Positions 1-13,300 of a stretch of 64,000 bases of DNA are shown in pieces (within the stretch, counting starts at the first letter, position 1; each line of letters starts with the position of its first letter). The translations under genes and the position numbers were made by a program. The notes beneath the pieces were generated by a model. It saw only the letters and a list, made by a program, of their open reading frames with translations, searched no databases and was not told the origin of the DNA. Source of the DNA: Paulownia fortunei (taxonomy: Eukaryota; Streptophyta; Magnoliopsida; Lamiales; Paulowniaceae); the NCBI GenBank assembly GCA_019321725.1, contig CM033106.1:25408118-25472117 (forward strand), in the 5' to 3' direction.

Positions 1-309
1 AAAACCAAATCCTCCTATCCACTTGCAACCTTATAGAAACTGGTTTTGGCGCAATTTCACCCTTGTGTGATGCTTCCTCTTTATTTTTTTGAGGTCTTGC
101 TTTTGCTTATCTTTTGGATGTGGTATCTGTTCTGTCTAAAAGATTGCTAACTTAACTTCCTGTAGTCTGTGAGCATCTAATAAATGTGCACATATCCGTT
201 TTGGCTGGTTGGCTTTACTGGTTTGTCTGGAGCATGTTGGTCTTTGATGATTGTAGAGAACCTTTAGCTACGTTTTATTCTAACAATTTTTGGAAATTGA
301 TTTATACAG

Positions 310-811
310 GAAGAGGCTTTTCCAGATGATTAATGATCTCCCAACTGTATTCGAAGTTGTGACAGGAGCTGTTAAGCAGGCGAAGGAGCAGGCTGCCACT
401 CAAAATAACAGCAGCAAGAACAAATCTAGTGGGAGAATGGTGGGTACTTTTTTCATGACTCATTTTTTTTGTGTTAGCATCGGCTGTTTCATCTGCTTTG
501 TTTGTGCATCTTCTTCTGTTTTTTGCTTCTTACAGCCATCTCGACAGCCCGATTCCATGCCCAAAGGCGTAAAGATGACTGCACCAAAGGATGAGGGTGA
601 GAGCGGAGAGGAGGAAGAAGAAGACGACGAGCAGGGAGCAACATTATGTGGAGCTTGTGGAGACAATTATGCCAGCGATGAATTTTGGATTTGCTGTGAT
701 GTGTGTGAAAGATGGTTCCATGGCAAGTGTGTGAAGATAACACCTGCGAAAGCTGAGCATATCAAGCAATACAAATGCCCTAGTTGCAGTAGCAAGAGGG
801 CTAGAGTTTAA
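310..811 (+). CDS. AL6: Alfin-like PHD-finger protein, 3' portion (two last exons)
   Basis: Partial gene; earlier exons lie left of the window. Two exons are seen: 310-439 after an acceptor 'tttatacag', and 536-811 after 'cttacag', joined in frame after an ATG codon. The first encodes the end of the conserved Alfin N-terminal domain ([18 protein letters not shown]). The second has a low-complexity acidic linker ([11 protein letters not shown]) and a complete C4HC3 PHD finger: CGAC, CCDVC, WFHGKC and CPSC, ending SSKRARV. Alfin-like proteins are nuclear histone readers whose PHD finger binds H3K4me2/3 and which act in transcriptional repression and stress or seed programmes. The [15 protein letters not shown] core is the usual family sequence. 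The symbol AL6 rests on the neighbouring STICHEL gene, as in Arabidopsis, not on a tree; AL7 or another paralogue is possible. The 96-nt intron is in frame and open (see findings). Confidence 0.93.
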
Positions 812-3800
812 TCTACCATTACGGAAATCGAGGATCAACGACAATCATTAAGGTTTAGAAGTTTTAGTCTTAACATGTCAAAAGTTGGAACAAAGGTTGT
901 TCAGTTTATAAATTAGAATGTCTGCTGATGGGATCTCAATCTTTTGAACTTCTTTATATTTAAATTGCTGTTTCTTGAATATGCTTCTGAATTGTACTTT
1001 AGGGATTTTCGTGGAAATATTTTGCTTTTCTGTCAGAGCGGGATTATGGAAAGACATTTTCCCTGTTTATTCTTATTGTTTATTTTGTTCCATCTCGTTA
1101 TAGTTAACTTGCACCATGGTGGCAGTTACATGCATCTCTGCTACGACAGCTTATATGCCATTTCATGATCAGTCGTCCTGCAGTCGTTTTAGTCTTGCAT
1201 AATTGCAGCTATTTTAGTTTGCTAATAATGTGTGAAGCAAAGTCACCCGCATAATTTCCTAACATATGCTATATATTTCTTTTTCTATTGCTTCTTTATA
1301 TTTACTGGGTAAGCCCGTACGATGTTTTTGGTAACGATAAGGTGTAGCTTGAGCATGCTTTGTTTGTCGGTGCTTAGAACATTTTTGGGCGTGGTTCATG
1401 TAAAGTCATTATTTGTTAACATTTTGACCGCTATTGAGCCTTCTTTCCAGCATGGTTAACATTTTGATACTATGCTGCTGTCACTACCAAAATTCTTAGG
1501 TTGCAGGGAACACAAAACTAAGACATTTGGCTCAGATACAAAAGCTTATAGCATACATGTGGGACTTGGGACTAGTCTTCTTACATCTAGGACTGCTCTT
1601 CTTAGGTTTCTTGAATGAGATTGGAAGAGTGCAAACCCATGCAGACAGTAAGGGAAGTAATTAGAGGTAACTATCATAGAGTGGCAGTTTATTCAATCTT
1701 CAATATGAGCCACTGTGGCTCTTAAGTGATGATTTTGGTGTTGATGTTACTAGTAATTGGATGATATGTTGCTTAGAGTATCTTCTTTCTTAGGACAAGA
1801 AAATCTCAGAGAAATATAAAATTAAACACTCTACTATTTTATGATATGCTTTTGTATAAGATGCTTTAGATCAAATAAAGTTGAATAATGTCCATGAAGG
1901 ACCTAGAATGTTATAAATTTGTCGCAGAAAGAAAAAGAAGAATTGATTAATCCCTCAAAAAGAATGCCACACTCGTTTAGGAGATAATAAAGACAAGTGT
2001 CATGACACATGCCCATAAATTGCTTGTTAATTACATTAATTTAACAATTTTTTTATGTTAATTTTCTTGAATTATAATAGTATATGCATGATCTCCTATT
2101 CTCCTCTTTCTAGTTACTTTGGGCAAGATGTTGCATTTATTGGATTCTCCTAAGCTCTGAGGCCCATATGTTAGACCTTCTGAACATACTTTTCTTGCTA
2201 TGGACCTTCTTGTCACCAAAAATACATAAATAATTAAAGTTCCTATGGAACTTTTGAAATAATTCATTGGCCAAGACACAAGTATAGACACCCACTCTAT
2301 CTTCAAATTTAGAAACGGACAAGATGCTAATAAAAAATGTTAAGAGGGAGGCAAACAAATTACTAGGTATAATTTGTCATTAGTTTCATAAATCAGTTTT
2401 AATTTATGAATTTGTCATCATACTTAGTTAGTCATGCCGACAATCGACTGTTTCATTATTGTATTTAATCATTTCACTCGAAAACAAAGAACAAATATTA
2501 AAAAACTCACAAATTCTTATGTTTGAAACCCGATCGAATCAATTAAATAGTTGAAAACCTAATTAAAATTATCTAGAATAAAATCCCTTCCAAGATTTGA
2601 ATCTTGAGTGAAAATTTCAATATCTAGTTTATGAATGATTGGTTCTAGTAAGAAGTATAATGGATCTCCCCACTTGGTACTTAGTTTAGAAATAATCCAT
2701 TATTGGTGGTGGGTCTTTAGCATGATAAGGCATGTCATTTTTGTCATCTCAATCAAGAACACTCTGACCCAATCAGAGGCCTACATCTGACATAGGTTTT
2801 ATATTTATATCTATATTTATATATATAATTATTTTATTTTATTTTTTATTTTTTATTTTTCATTTTGCACTCAACATAGGCTCGTAGCATGTTCTGTGTG
2901 AAGAAAAAAAAAAAAAAAACAGAAGAAATGCTAAATAGACTTTATTTTGTGTTTGTTCTCTATCTATATAAAAAACTCAGTTTGGCTTGCATAACATGTG
3001 GTCATGAGAATGAGAGAACTATGGCTTCTCTTTTAGTGTTCTTTTCTAAATTATAGAATAATCAATCCAATGAAGAAAAAAAAAATTGAGATGGGATCTA
3101 AAAAGTTAGGGTTTTATGGAGTTAAAAAAAAAGATCATTATCCATGGCCTTATTATCACTATCACATGCCCTTGTAAGTTTTAATATTGGATGGATTAGG
3201 GACAGGACAATAATCCCCTACATATGCATTATATCCTTGCATAATTAAAGATTTACATATTGTCACTTTTTCAACTTTCAATAATTTAAATTAAAGAGTA
3301 TTTTGGGAAAAAAAATTCTATTTTAAGAAATAGAATCTTATTTTAAAATGTTCCCAAAAAAGAAAAGAAATAAGAACTATAAATTTGGGACAATGGGCTA
3401 TTAATTTTAGTCCGCGATCATATAAGATAGGATGTAAATTTATTTATATCGAATTCATATTTGAACTGGATCATTCTTCAAACTAATAATATATATAACT
3501 GAAAATGAATTTAAATTTGACTCGAAAAAATATCCAATCAAATGTCACTTCTTTCAAGAGAGTTGAGAGCAAATTTCCAATTAGGGTTGTGTCTCCATTC
3601 AACCCTAAAATGCCTATTTGATTGTGAAAAGCAAGTGGTCATTATCTCATTATCCTCTTTCCATTACCATTTTATGGTTACTGCTTTTTGCTTTTTTCTT
3701 TTCTGTTTTTTTTTCGTGTAATATAGTGATGTAATGGAGAAAATATTATCATAAAAATATATTAATTATTAAGGTGTCAAATTAGGCAGATGTTTCTATA

Positions 3801-5717
3801 ATTTGAGCATGCAACGGAAAAAAAAAATGTAGTAGTAACGTTAATTTTTGGCACTTCCGATCTTATGTTTCAATTTGATTGCATTTTGTATTATATTTTA
3901 CTAATGCACGTAAAATATATATAATATTTTTTTATGTGAATCATGTGCACTTGATATATATCTATAAAATGTAATAAAAGATATATTAAAATTATAACAG
4001 AAGATTCAAAGTGATTTATTTATTTTTTTGTTGCAAATATATTTACTTTGATTTCTTTCGTTATTAATTGACCATAAATAAAAAATAAATTACAGTCACT
4101 CTAACTCTATTGAGTTGTAATTTGAGATGCAATGATTAGGTATTACTATTACCTAAGAACATAAGGTAAAGTAAATTATATTTAAATCAATTTATGTAAA
4201 AAGTTGAATGAGATTGATCATAATTTAGTTTATCTAGAAGCAAAAAGGAGTAGAAAAAAAAGTTAAAAGTTAAATTATTGTTTGTTAACTTTGGATATAT
4301 ATTCACGTTCTTTAATGATTTATGTTTATAAAGTTAATGATTATATGTTGCTACTTGCTTGCTAATTGACAACATTAAATTTTTACCATATTTTTTTTTT
4401 CGTTTCTTTTTTCTATATTTCTGGGTCGTCTTTCATTTTTTCCACTTCTCCACGCCAAGATTCGTTTATTTATTTATTTTTTTGTTAATTTTCTTTCAGT
4501 CTTTAATTTAAAGAAATTAATTTAATTTCAAAAACTTTTAATTATATCCATTTGACTCATGTAATATAAATTTCGTATAATAGCAAGCGTTATTTTCTAT
4601 CATAGGGTTAATTGATCCCATTCACTTAAAAAAAGTATATTAATAGGTGCAAAATTTTCATAAATTGTTGTGAAATTTCTCGCAGTTGACCCGAAAAGGT
4701 AAAATTGAAAAAATTCAATAGAAAGGGGATTGGAGAATAAAATTGTAAATTTTTCTAGATTTTCAAATAATAATATACTCGAAGTAATATTTTTTAAATT
4801 TTAATTATTTATATTTATCGACAATATTAATTAGTGTGATAAAATTATAGACGATGAGTACAAGTAAGATCTATTATTAACAATCATAATTCGAAGTTGA
4901 TGTTTATTATCGCAATTGAACTCGAATTTTATTTAAATATATATAATTCAATTTGAACTTAATTCTTTTACATTTAAATTTTCCAATTGAAAAAAAATTC
5001 TCTCCATACATACCCCATAACTATTTTTTGAGTTAATATTTTATTATTAGGAAGTCCATTTTGTAAACCCTTGTTAGACAACCATTTTTTGAAACCACTG
5101 GTTATAGCTATTGGTCCCAAAAGTTGGTTTAATGATGTCTATTTAGTTCTATTTCTATATATACTCTAACATACTTAGAAACTTTTATTATATGTTAGAA
5201 TATTAAGTTGAATTCCTACCAAAATTGTGTTGGTAATCGCTGATTGCTAATTTTAGTTGTTGATGATATTTCTGATATAATGATTGGTACCATTTTAATA
5301 GATAAAATAAAGAAATAATACAAAGTTCGAACAAAGTTGAATTCAGAAAATGTTTTTAAATTGGTTAATATTTGTACGATTTATTTAATTATCCACACAA
5401 TAATTTTATACGGATGTAGCAATTACAAGATGTAATTATTATTCCACCATCATCCAAATTATTCCGAAATTAATGGAAAGGACGCCATAAATGATGAATT
5501 GAGAGTCACATTTATCTTCTCAATAATTGCTTCCCCTTTAGCTTCTTTCTAAGTTCCACATTATCATGACCTAACTCGATTGATATTTCACATAAATTTG
5601 AATTATATGAGTTTTAATTTCCGAAAAAAAGAATTAGCTCGAAAATTTTATGTTTTGCACCAAAAACCTTTTACAGTATGCTTATTTACTTTTCTAACTC
5701 GCAAGAAATTGTATTTA

Positions 5718-6066
5718 CGTGTAAGATACCATCAAAAAAATTATTTATATCATCGAACCCTTTTGACATTCATAAAATTACATGTGGAAAATCCTATATT
5801 ATTTTTTTTTGCTTTATATTCTCAATATATGTATAGTGTAGCTGAATTATGATGGCTAAAAATAAATAAATTTTGTACTTGGGTTAGCTTCTTTAAATTG
5901 AGATATACTTGATGGTGCTATTTTAAGCTAAGGATGATTTAATTAATCTGTATTCATATGTCCATTTATAGCCAAAAAAAGCAAGAATTATTGGTCCTCT
6001 GTCATTTTCTCTCATATTATTTCTAGATTAGTGCCCATCTAGCTCAAAATATAATTAAGTTGAATT
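5718..6066 (+). repeat. Diverged direct repeat, copy A
   Basis: This segment matches 7950-8271 in the same orientation. Shared landmarks in order: 'accatcaa', 'gacattcata', 'aaaattacatg', 'cttctttaa', 'gatggtg', 'attttaagctaaggatga', 'gtccatttatagccaaaaa' and 'catctagctcaaaatataat'. The core 5882-6066 is the best preserved part. It codes for no recognisable product; it could be an old transposon fragment or a remnant of a roughly 2.2-kb segmental duplication. Confidence 0.75.
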
Positions 6067-7448
6067 GAACATTTAAATTAAGAGGGATATTAAAGAAAAT
6101 TTGCTGGAAAAAAAGAAATCCAGCTATATTAATTGTCATAATTGAAAGAAAACTTTTATTAAGATATGACTGAAAATTATTATTATGATTCATGGTCTAC
6201 TTTATATAGTGGCCCATTCCGTCATTATATTTGAAAAACTCTTGTTTCTTTCCCACATTAAATCTAAAAGATAAGCATGATCATTGTTTAAATATAAAGT
6301 TTATTCTAAATAGTTGTTTGATAGCAAAGAGCATGTAAGAACGGAAATTGTGTTTGGATGGAAGAATTTGAATTAAGTTTATATTTTATAAAAATGAGAA
6401 ATAAAAAATAATGAATTTAAAGTGAAAGATTTCGTTATGTTTGGTTCAAATTTTTGGATGTTATTTGGAAAATTATATTGAAAAAAGTAGAGATTAATAT
6501 CCTCGGCTATCGGCATTTGGTTCAAAATGAAAATGTGTTTGGAAGAATTATTTTTAAAAAATAATTTTTTTTGAAAATATGTGTTTTGATAATGTTTTCA
6601 ATAGTCATATATGTTTATTGATATTAAATCCTGAATTTAGTTATGTGTTAATAACAAATAATTTGATAATATTTATTTGAATGATGATGTAAGATAACTA
6701 TTTATATTATGTTGTAATAGTTTATTAATAAAATGAGAGAGGGAGAGTTGAATGGGAAAAGTTTTAGTCTAAATCGAACTCAATCACGTACATAACAAGT
6801 GAATTATATTTATCGCACTGTATAATTTATTGGATGTGGCCAAACTTATTTTAGACAATTACTTTCTATTGAATGGGAGTTTCTAAGAAGACATAGACTG
6901 AAATTATCAATGTATTAAGAAATGAGATAGAATATGAATCAAAATGAATTTTGGATTTGTATCCAAAAATATGATCGGAGATTTGTATCAATGACGTATC
7001 CACACTATTTAAATTTGTATCTGACACCGGTTTCATTTAGATTGATGAAATTAATAATGATAAATTTATTAAATTTATTTGAATAATTTTTTAATATAAT
7101 GAATTTAAAAATTTTGAACTCCCACTTTGAACTATTTTTTTTGAATTATTGTTGTGCTTTACAAATTCATTTTATACGAAATTATTTAAAATACTTTTTC
7201 TAAATTATTCTCTCAAATTCAAATCATTCAATCCATAAATGCAACCTAAATTTTTTTATAATTTTTATCAATATCAAATAATTGATTTATTTTTTTTATA
7301 CTCACACTATACGTATAATAAGTTGAGAAGGGTTAACTCAAGTGGTAAAGTTAAAGTTTGATTTTTTTTTATAAATGATATTCGTAAGTTGTTGATTGAT
7401 AATTCATTCTTAATTTGTACATAATACAATAGTATATTTGATCATATG

Positions 7449-7453
<5 letters not shown>

Positions 7454-7481
<28 letters not shown>
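7454..7481. repeat. (AT)n microsatellite
   Basis: Uninterrupted AT dinucleotide tract of about 14 units. A second tract at 7868-7889 runs into an (ATTT)n stretch to about 7909. Confidence 0.9.
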
Positions 7482-7484
<3 letters not shown>

Positions 7485-7949
7485 GGGTAGAACTCAATTT
7501 AAATATGGACTCGAGCTAATACTAGTCAATTTCTATTGTGAGTTGACTAACAAATAAAGATACATATTAAGGTGGCTCATAACCAAAATTATCTAATTTT
7601 TAAATTTAGCATGAGGTCGATAAGATCAGTGAGAACGGGTAAAAATAAAAAATTATAATGACAATTACCTCACGACAATGTGAACATGATTGTAAGAAGA
7701 CATTGTCCATGTTAGGGACAAGTAGCATGATCTCATACACTTAAGGTCTGGATGGTGGATCAATGATGCAACTTTTGAGATGGACTCGACATCTTGACTG
7801 AGTTGGGTTAGGATCCACATTAAAACGGTCGCAGATCCTTATCTGTTTGGGATTAATCAAATTCTCAATATATATATATATATATATATTATTTATTTAT
7901 TTATTTATATTAGTATATGTGTGTGTGCTTATGTTATAAAAACAAGACA

Positions 7950-8271
7950 TTGTGTGTATGACACCATCAAATTTAGGCTACATTTATTTGCATAGTCGAG
8001 CTCTTTGGACATTCATAGATCTGAAGTTAAAATTACATGCAAAAGTTAATGTTGAAAGGCTTATAATAGCTCAATTATAAACTTAATAAAAATTGTACAT
8101 GGCTTAACTTCTTTAAGTTGTGATAATTGATGGTGTTATTTTAAGCTAAGGATGACTTAATTAATGTATGTTCCTAGTTGTCCATTTATAGCCAAAAACG
8201 GAAAGAATTATATTATTTATAATTTTCTATACTAGTTGCCATCTAGCTCAAAATATAATTTAGTTGAAGTT
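7950..8271 (+). repeat. Diverged direct repeat, copy B
   Basis: Partner of 5718-6066, offset by about 2.2 kb. The shared landmarks keep the same order and similar spacing, with small indels and many substitutions, so the duplication is old. The core is 8102-8271. Confidence 0.75.
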
Positions 8272-10323
8272 ATTCTATTTATTTAAATAATATAAATTCT
8301 CATGATATATTTTCATGAGTGACTTATAAATTGAAAATCTTGACTATGAGATTGAAAAATAGATAAATAAAATAGAAGCGTCCCACTTAGTATAATAGAG
8401 GGTTTCGTTTGGATGTATGATTGTTTCAATTTTTTAAAAATTTAATTAAATTTTTTACATATATCTCTTTTAAAACTAGCAAAATATGTACTAATTTTAA
8501 AATATTTATAAATGAGATTGAATATCCATAAAAAATGAAATAAACTGAATGTGCAATTTAACAAATATCTTCCAATTATTTTTGTATTGTTTTAACTTCG
8601 CATTTGCCTTTATAAACTAAATAAAACAATATATTATTAATTTCTCTACTCATATATAAGATCTATATGATTCATTCAATTTTCTTAGTCCGTGATGTTT
8701 TGGCAATTGTTTCAATTATGTTTTCCTTTTATAAAATCTTTAATTCGGATAAAACTTTTTTGAATAAAACTCTAGCTTCAATGATTTTCTTTAAAATGCT
8801 CTTTCACTCAAAAACAGAATTTAAATTCGAATTTCAAATTTTCAATTATGTTTTTTATTATAGTACTATAGTTCAATTCAAGCATTTATTTTTTGGGTGA
8901 CCCGTCAATTAAAATTTAATGTAGCGTCCTTCCAAATTTAAATACTACTCTATATTAATTAATTATATAAGAATTTCAAACAAAACTTGAATTACATATT
9001 ATTTATTTCGACTCAATTAAATTATATCTTTCAAATTCAAAAAATAGAAATGACTATTAGACAATAAATAGTATTAAAAATACACTTAAGCAGTAGTAAT
9101 TTACTCAATATAGTATAGAAAATAAAACACAATAATGAAATATTCAATGCAGTGCTCGTTTGATTTTATTTTTAAATTCATTTTCATGTTTCATCATTTC
9201 TAACTTCAAAGGATTTTAATTAGATTTTTGTATAAAAATAAAATATGTTTGTATGTTGATTATATATATTTGAAAATAAAAATATATTTATTTTATATTT
9301 CTGTTATTCATTTTTTGTATGAAATTGAGTAAAATGTTAACAGAGTTTTGATAGGTGTACAAAAATATGTAAAATATTAGTAAGTTTGAAAATATCTTTT
9401 TTTTTTTAAAAATAAATTGTATTTATGATGAAAATAAATAAAATAAATGTATTTTTAAAATTATAAATAAAAAATAAAAAATAACATTTGGAAATAATAA
9501 CAAAAGGGCAGTTTATATCTTCTCTTTTGCCGTTAATACACCTTTGTATAATATGGAGATAACGGAAAAATGGAAAAAGAAAATAATAATAACAAGATAA
9601 CAATTGTAGAATTTGAAATGAAATGGTAAAGAATTTGAAAACCTTCCATTATTCCATAAATCAGTATACCAATGGGGAAGTACGAACAATTCAAAGGTGG
9701 CAATAACAGGAACGTGTAAGAGAGAGCGTGGAAACTAAGACACCAAACGTAGTAAAAAATCTCAGACAAAAATGGAAAAGCCTTACTTATTACAAGAGAA
9801 TCTTCGGAGCCTCTTCTTAGGCGGGCCTTCACTCTTCTCTTCAAGGGAGGGAAGAAGCTTTTCCCATTTCGATTATCTTCTTCGATTTCAACGAACAAAA
9901 AAAAGATTGAATCTTGTCCATTAAACAAGTGAAAATAATTCTTCACCCCATTCTTGAAGTTGTTTTAGCAGTAATTCTTTCTCTCCCTTCGTTGCCTTAA
10001 ACCCTTCTTTTTTTCCTCAACTAAGGCTGCTGCTCACTAGTTTTCATTCTAGTGGCCGACATTCTGGATTTCAGGGCACCCCTTATTTATGGCGGTTGAG
10101 AAGAAGCCCCATTAAAGAAAGGCAAATAAAATCTGTCAGATCTGCAGTTCTTACCCCTTAATGCCGAACCCATATATTTTCTTGAACATACTGAGCACCT
10201 TTTCATTTTTCACGCACTCACGCACAAAGAGAATGTGGAAGTGAAGTTGTGTATGCGCCTCTCTTTTGTGTGTTGATGTAGTGTGGTGGTGGTGGTGGTA
10301 GAGTGAGTGACACTAATAAAATT

Positions 10324-13300
10324 ATGTCAGTAGAAGTGCGTGGCGCCGGCTCCAGCGCCGGCGGAGGAATGGTGGGTGGTGGGATTGATCCAAGCAACCT
10401 GCATTTGAAGAAAGAATTGACTCAAATTCGCAAGGCGGCTAGAGTGTTAAGGGATCCTGGGACCTCCTCATCGTGGCGATCACCACTTGGTTCTGCAAGA
10501 TCTCTCTCCAAGCATCACTATGTGCATCATCATAAGAATGGCCACATTGATGGTAATGCCATAGCTTCTGCCTCTGAGCACTTTTTGCAACTCCCATTGC
10601 AATTGGAAAGTAATCATAGCTATAGTAACGGTAATGCTGCTGGTGATAAAGGCAATACAAATGCAAAAGAGAAGGAGAGGAGGGTGTTTTTGTATAATTG
10701 GAGGAATCAGAAATCTGAGAGTGAAAGGATTAGGCAGATTGGTGAAGATGATGTTGAGAATGGTAAGGATGAGGGATCCTCCTCTACTCAGGAGGAGAGT
10801 CTTGATGTGGATAGCTTGACTGATGCGCGGAATGGTGGTGAAAATGATTCAAGGAGTGATAGTTATTTGAGTGATAGGTATAGTTCAGCGATCTTTAAAT
10901 GTAAAGATACAAACTTTACTCCATCTATCAGGAGCACGATAAAGAAGAAGTCAAAGAGGAGTAATTATTCTAGTGCCAGTTCTAGGCATCACAAGGAAAA
11001 AGTGCAAATGCAGATACTATTGAGTAGATATGCAAAAAATGTAGTGGATGGTTTGCCTTGTTTAAGTTTAGGTAGGGATGATTTGCTGAGTTTGGTTGAT
11101 CAGTCTGATGGTACTGAAGATTATTGTAATTCTGAGGATTTAGCAAGAGCATCTGCACTTTCACCTTTGCTTGCTAGGCTCAAGAATAAGGGTTGGGCTC
11201 ATTCGCCTGCAAAGCTGTTGATGAGTCATAAAAAAGAGGATGATTCTGTTTCATATAGTACACCAGCATTGTCAACAAGCTTTTATAACAGATACTCCAT
11301 TAGGAATCCAAGTACTGTTGAGTCTTGGGATGCCACCAGTGCATCATTTAATGATGCTGATGATGAGGTCGATGATCAGTTGGATTTGCCTGGGCGACAG
11401 GGATGTGGAATTCCTTGTTATTGGTCAAAAAGGTCAACACCAAAGTCTAGAAATGGGAGTTGTTGTTCTCCATCTCTTTCTGATACCTTAAGACGGAAAG
11501 GAAGCAGCATGTTTTGTGGAAGTCAGACCATGTATCAAAGAAGACATCACCGCTCATCTTTGGTTTCCAACAAGAGGAGACTCAGCTCAAAGACTGCAGC
11601 TCAAAGCCTCGTTCCTCTTCTTAACAACAGTGCTGATGGCCGAGGAGGATCATCTATGGGAAGTGGGAACAGTGATGATGAGCTTTCCACAAATTTTGGA
11701 GAGCTTGATTTGGAGGCTTTGAGCCGGTTGGATGGAAGGAGGTGGTCTTCAAGTTGTAGGAGTCAAGAAGGGTTAGAGCTAGTAGCTCTGAATGGGGAAG
11801 TACATGAGGAAGGTTCTCCTGAAAATATCAGAAGCCTGAGCCACAAATATAGGCCAATGTTTTTTGAGGAATTGATTGGGCAGAATATAGTTGTTCAATC
11901 TCTTATGAGCGCAGTTTCAAAGGGAAGGATTGCCCCCATTTATCTTTTCCATGGTCCTCGTGGAATTGGAAAAACTTCAACAGCAAGAATATTTGCTGCT
12001 GCTTTAAATTGCCTTGCCACAGAAGAGACTAAGCCCTGTGGTGTCTGCAGGGAATGTACTGATTTCATATCTGGCAAGAGCAGGTATCTTGGAGAAGTTG
12101 ATGGCTCCAACAAGAAGGGAATTGAAAAAATAAAAAATCTTTTGAAAAAAATATCAGTGGTTCATCCTTCGGCCCTTCTGCAGTACAAGGTTTTTGTCAT
12201 TGACGAGTGTCATTTGTTGCCCTCAAAAACATGGATGGCATTTCTTCGACTTCTTGAGAAACCATTGCCACACATTGTTTTCATACTATTAACAACTGAT
12301 ATTGACAATGTGCCACGCACTATATTGTCCCGGTGTCAGAAGCACCTTTTCAATAAAATTAGCAATGGCGATATTGTTACTCGACTAAGGAAGATTTCCA
12401 CTGATGAGAGCTTAGATGTTGAATCAAATGCATTAGAGTTGATTGCTTCGAATGCAGATGGTTCGCTACGAGATGCAGAAACCATGTTAGACCAGTTGAG
12501 TTTGTTTGGAAAAAGAATTACCAAGTCCTTGGTGAATGAGCTCGTGAGTTTAAGTGAACCTCTTCTTCATATCTCTAGTTTAACTCTGTGTTGTTCAATC
12601 TTGTTGTTTCTGCATAGTCTTATGCCCTTCTGTGACTTGCATTCAGATAAAACTCTTTTACAATTTTCTGTTCGCACATGTTTTTAGTAAAGATTATCCT
12701 TTTGGTCAACATGTAGAAAGAAAACTTCCTATCATTATCTGACTAATGGCAGAATGAATGTGCATGTCCAGCAAATTATTGTGATTCACATGATTTTGAA
12801 TCAAGTTGATCTATTATTGAATCATACCAAATTATCATATGCCTTTTCTTTCTGTAGATCGGGGTTGTTTCTGACGACAAATTACTGGACCTTTTGGAGT
12901 TAGCCATGTCATCAAATGCTACAGAAACAGTACTAAGAGCCAGAGAATTGATGGATTCAGGTGTTGATCCAATAGTTCTAATGTCTCAGTTGGTGACCCT
13001 TATTGTGGATATTATTGCTGGAACTTACCCGAGTGTTGATGTGAAGCAAAATGATTCTTTCTTTGGTGGGAGAAGTTGTAAGTGTAACTTTGTTCTTTAT
13101 TTCTTTATGGTTCACTTGGTCCGTTATAGTCTAAAAGATCTGCAAAATCCAGTTTGATTTGGTATCAGTGTAATAGCAATTTGTCTAATGCTTGCGCATG
13201 CAAAACAGGAAGGTTCTTATTCTTTAATCTGCTTCATGGGTGTAAAAGCCTGAAAGGATGAGGAAAGTGTTAATTTTATTTAGAGCACAAATACAAAAGT

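Larger units (their letters stand above)
812..10323. other. Long AT-rich intergenic region with decayed repeats
   Basis: No gene is supported here. The first few hundred bases are the probable 3' UTR of the Alfin-like gene. After about 1.9 kb the sequence becomes very AT-rich, with poly-A/T runs and (AT)n tracts near 7454-7481 and 7868-7909. A diverged direct repeat is present (separate entries). Short ORFs near 2.1, 5.6 and 8.7 kb have no family features and compositions expected of random AT-rich DNA. About 9.6-10.3 kb is less AT-rich and probably holds the promoter and 5' UTR of STICHEL. Confidence 0.7.

Noticed and set aside
2058..2358. Two minus-strand ORFs of 82 and 73 codons
   Set aside because: No family features, mutually overlapping frames, no splice or promoter context.
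5580..5852. 90-codon plus-strand ORF
   Set aside because: Low-complexity Phe/Tyr/Lys-rich product expected by chance in AT-rich DNA; part of it lies in the diverged direct repeat.
7321..7390. 'ttaactcaagtggtaaagtt', like the tRNA-type A box of a SINE
   Set aside because: No convincing B box at the right distance and no target-site duplication or poly-A tail could be assigned.
9406..9946. Overlapping minus-strand ORFs of 65 and 137 codons upstream of STI
   Set aside because: Phe/Leu/Ser-rich translation of AT-rich and pyrimidine-rich DNA with no domain or sensible start; it overlaps the likely STI promoter and 5' leader.
10439..11722. Several ORFs in other frames within STI exon 1
   Set aside because: Shadows of the strongly conserved STI reading frame.
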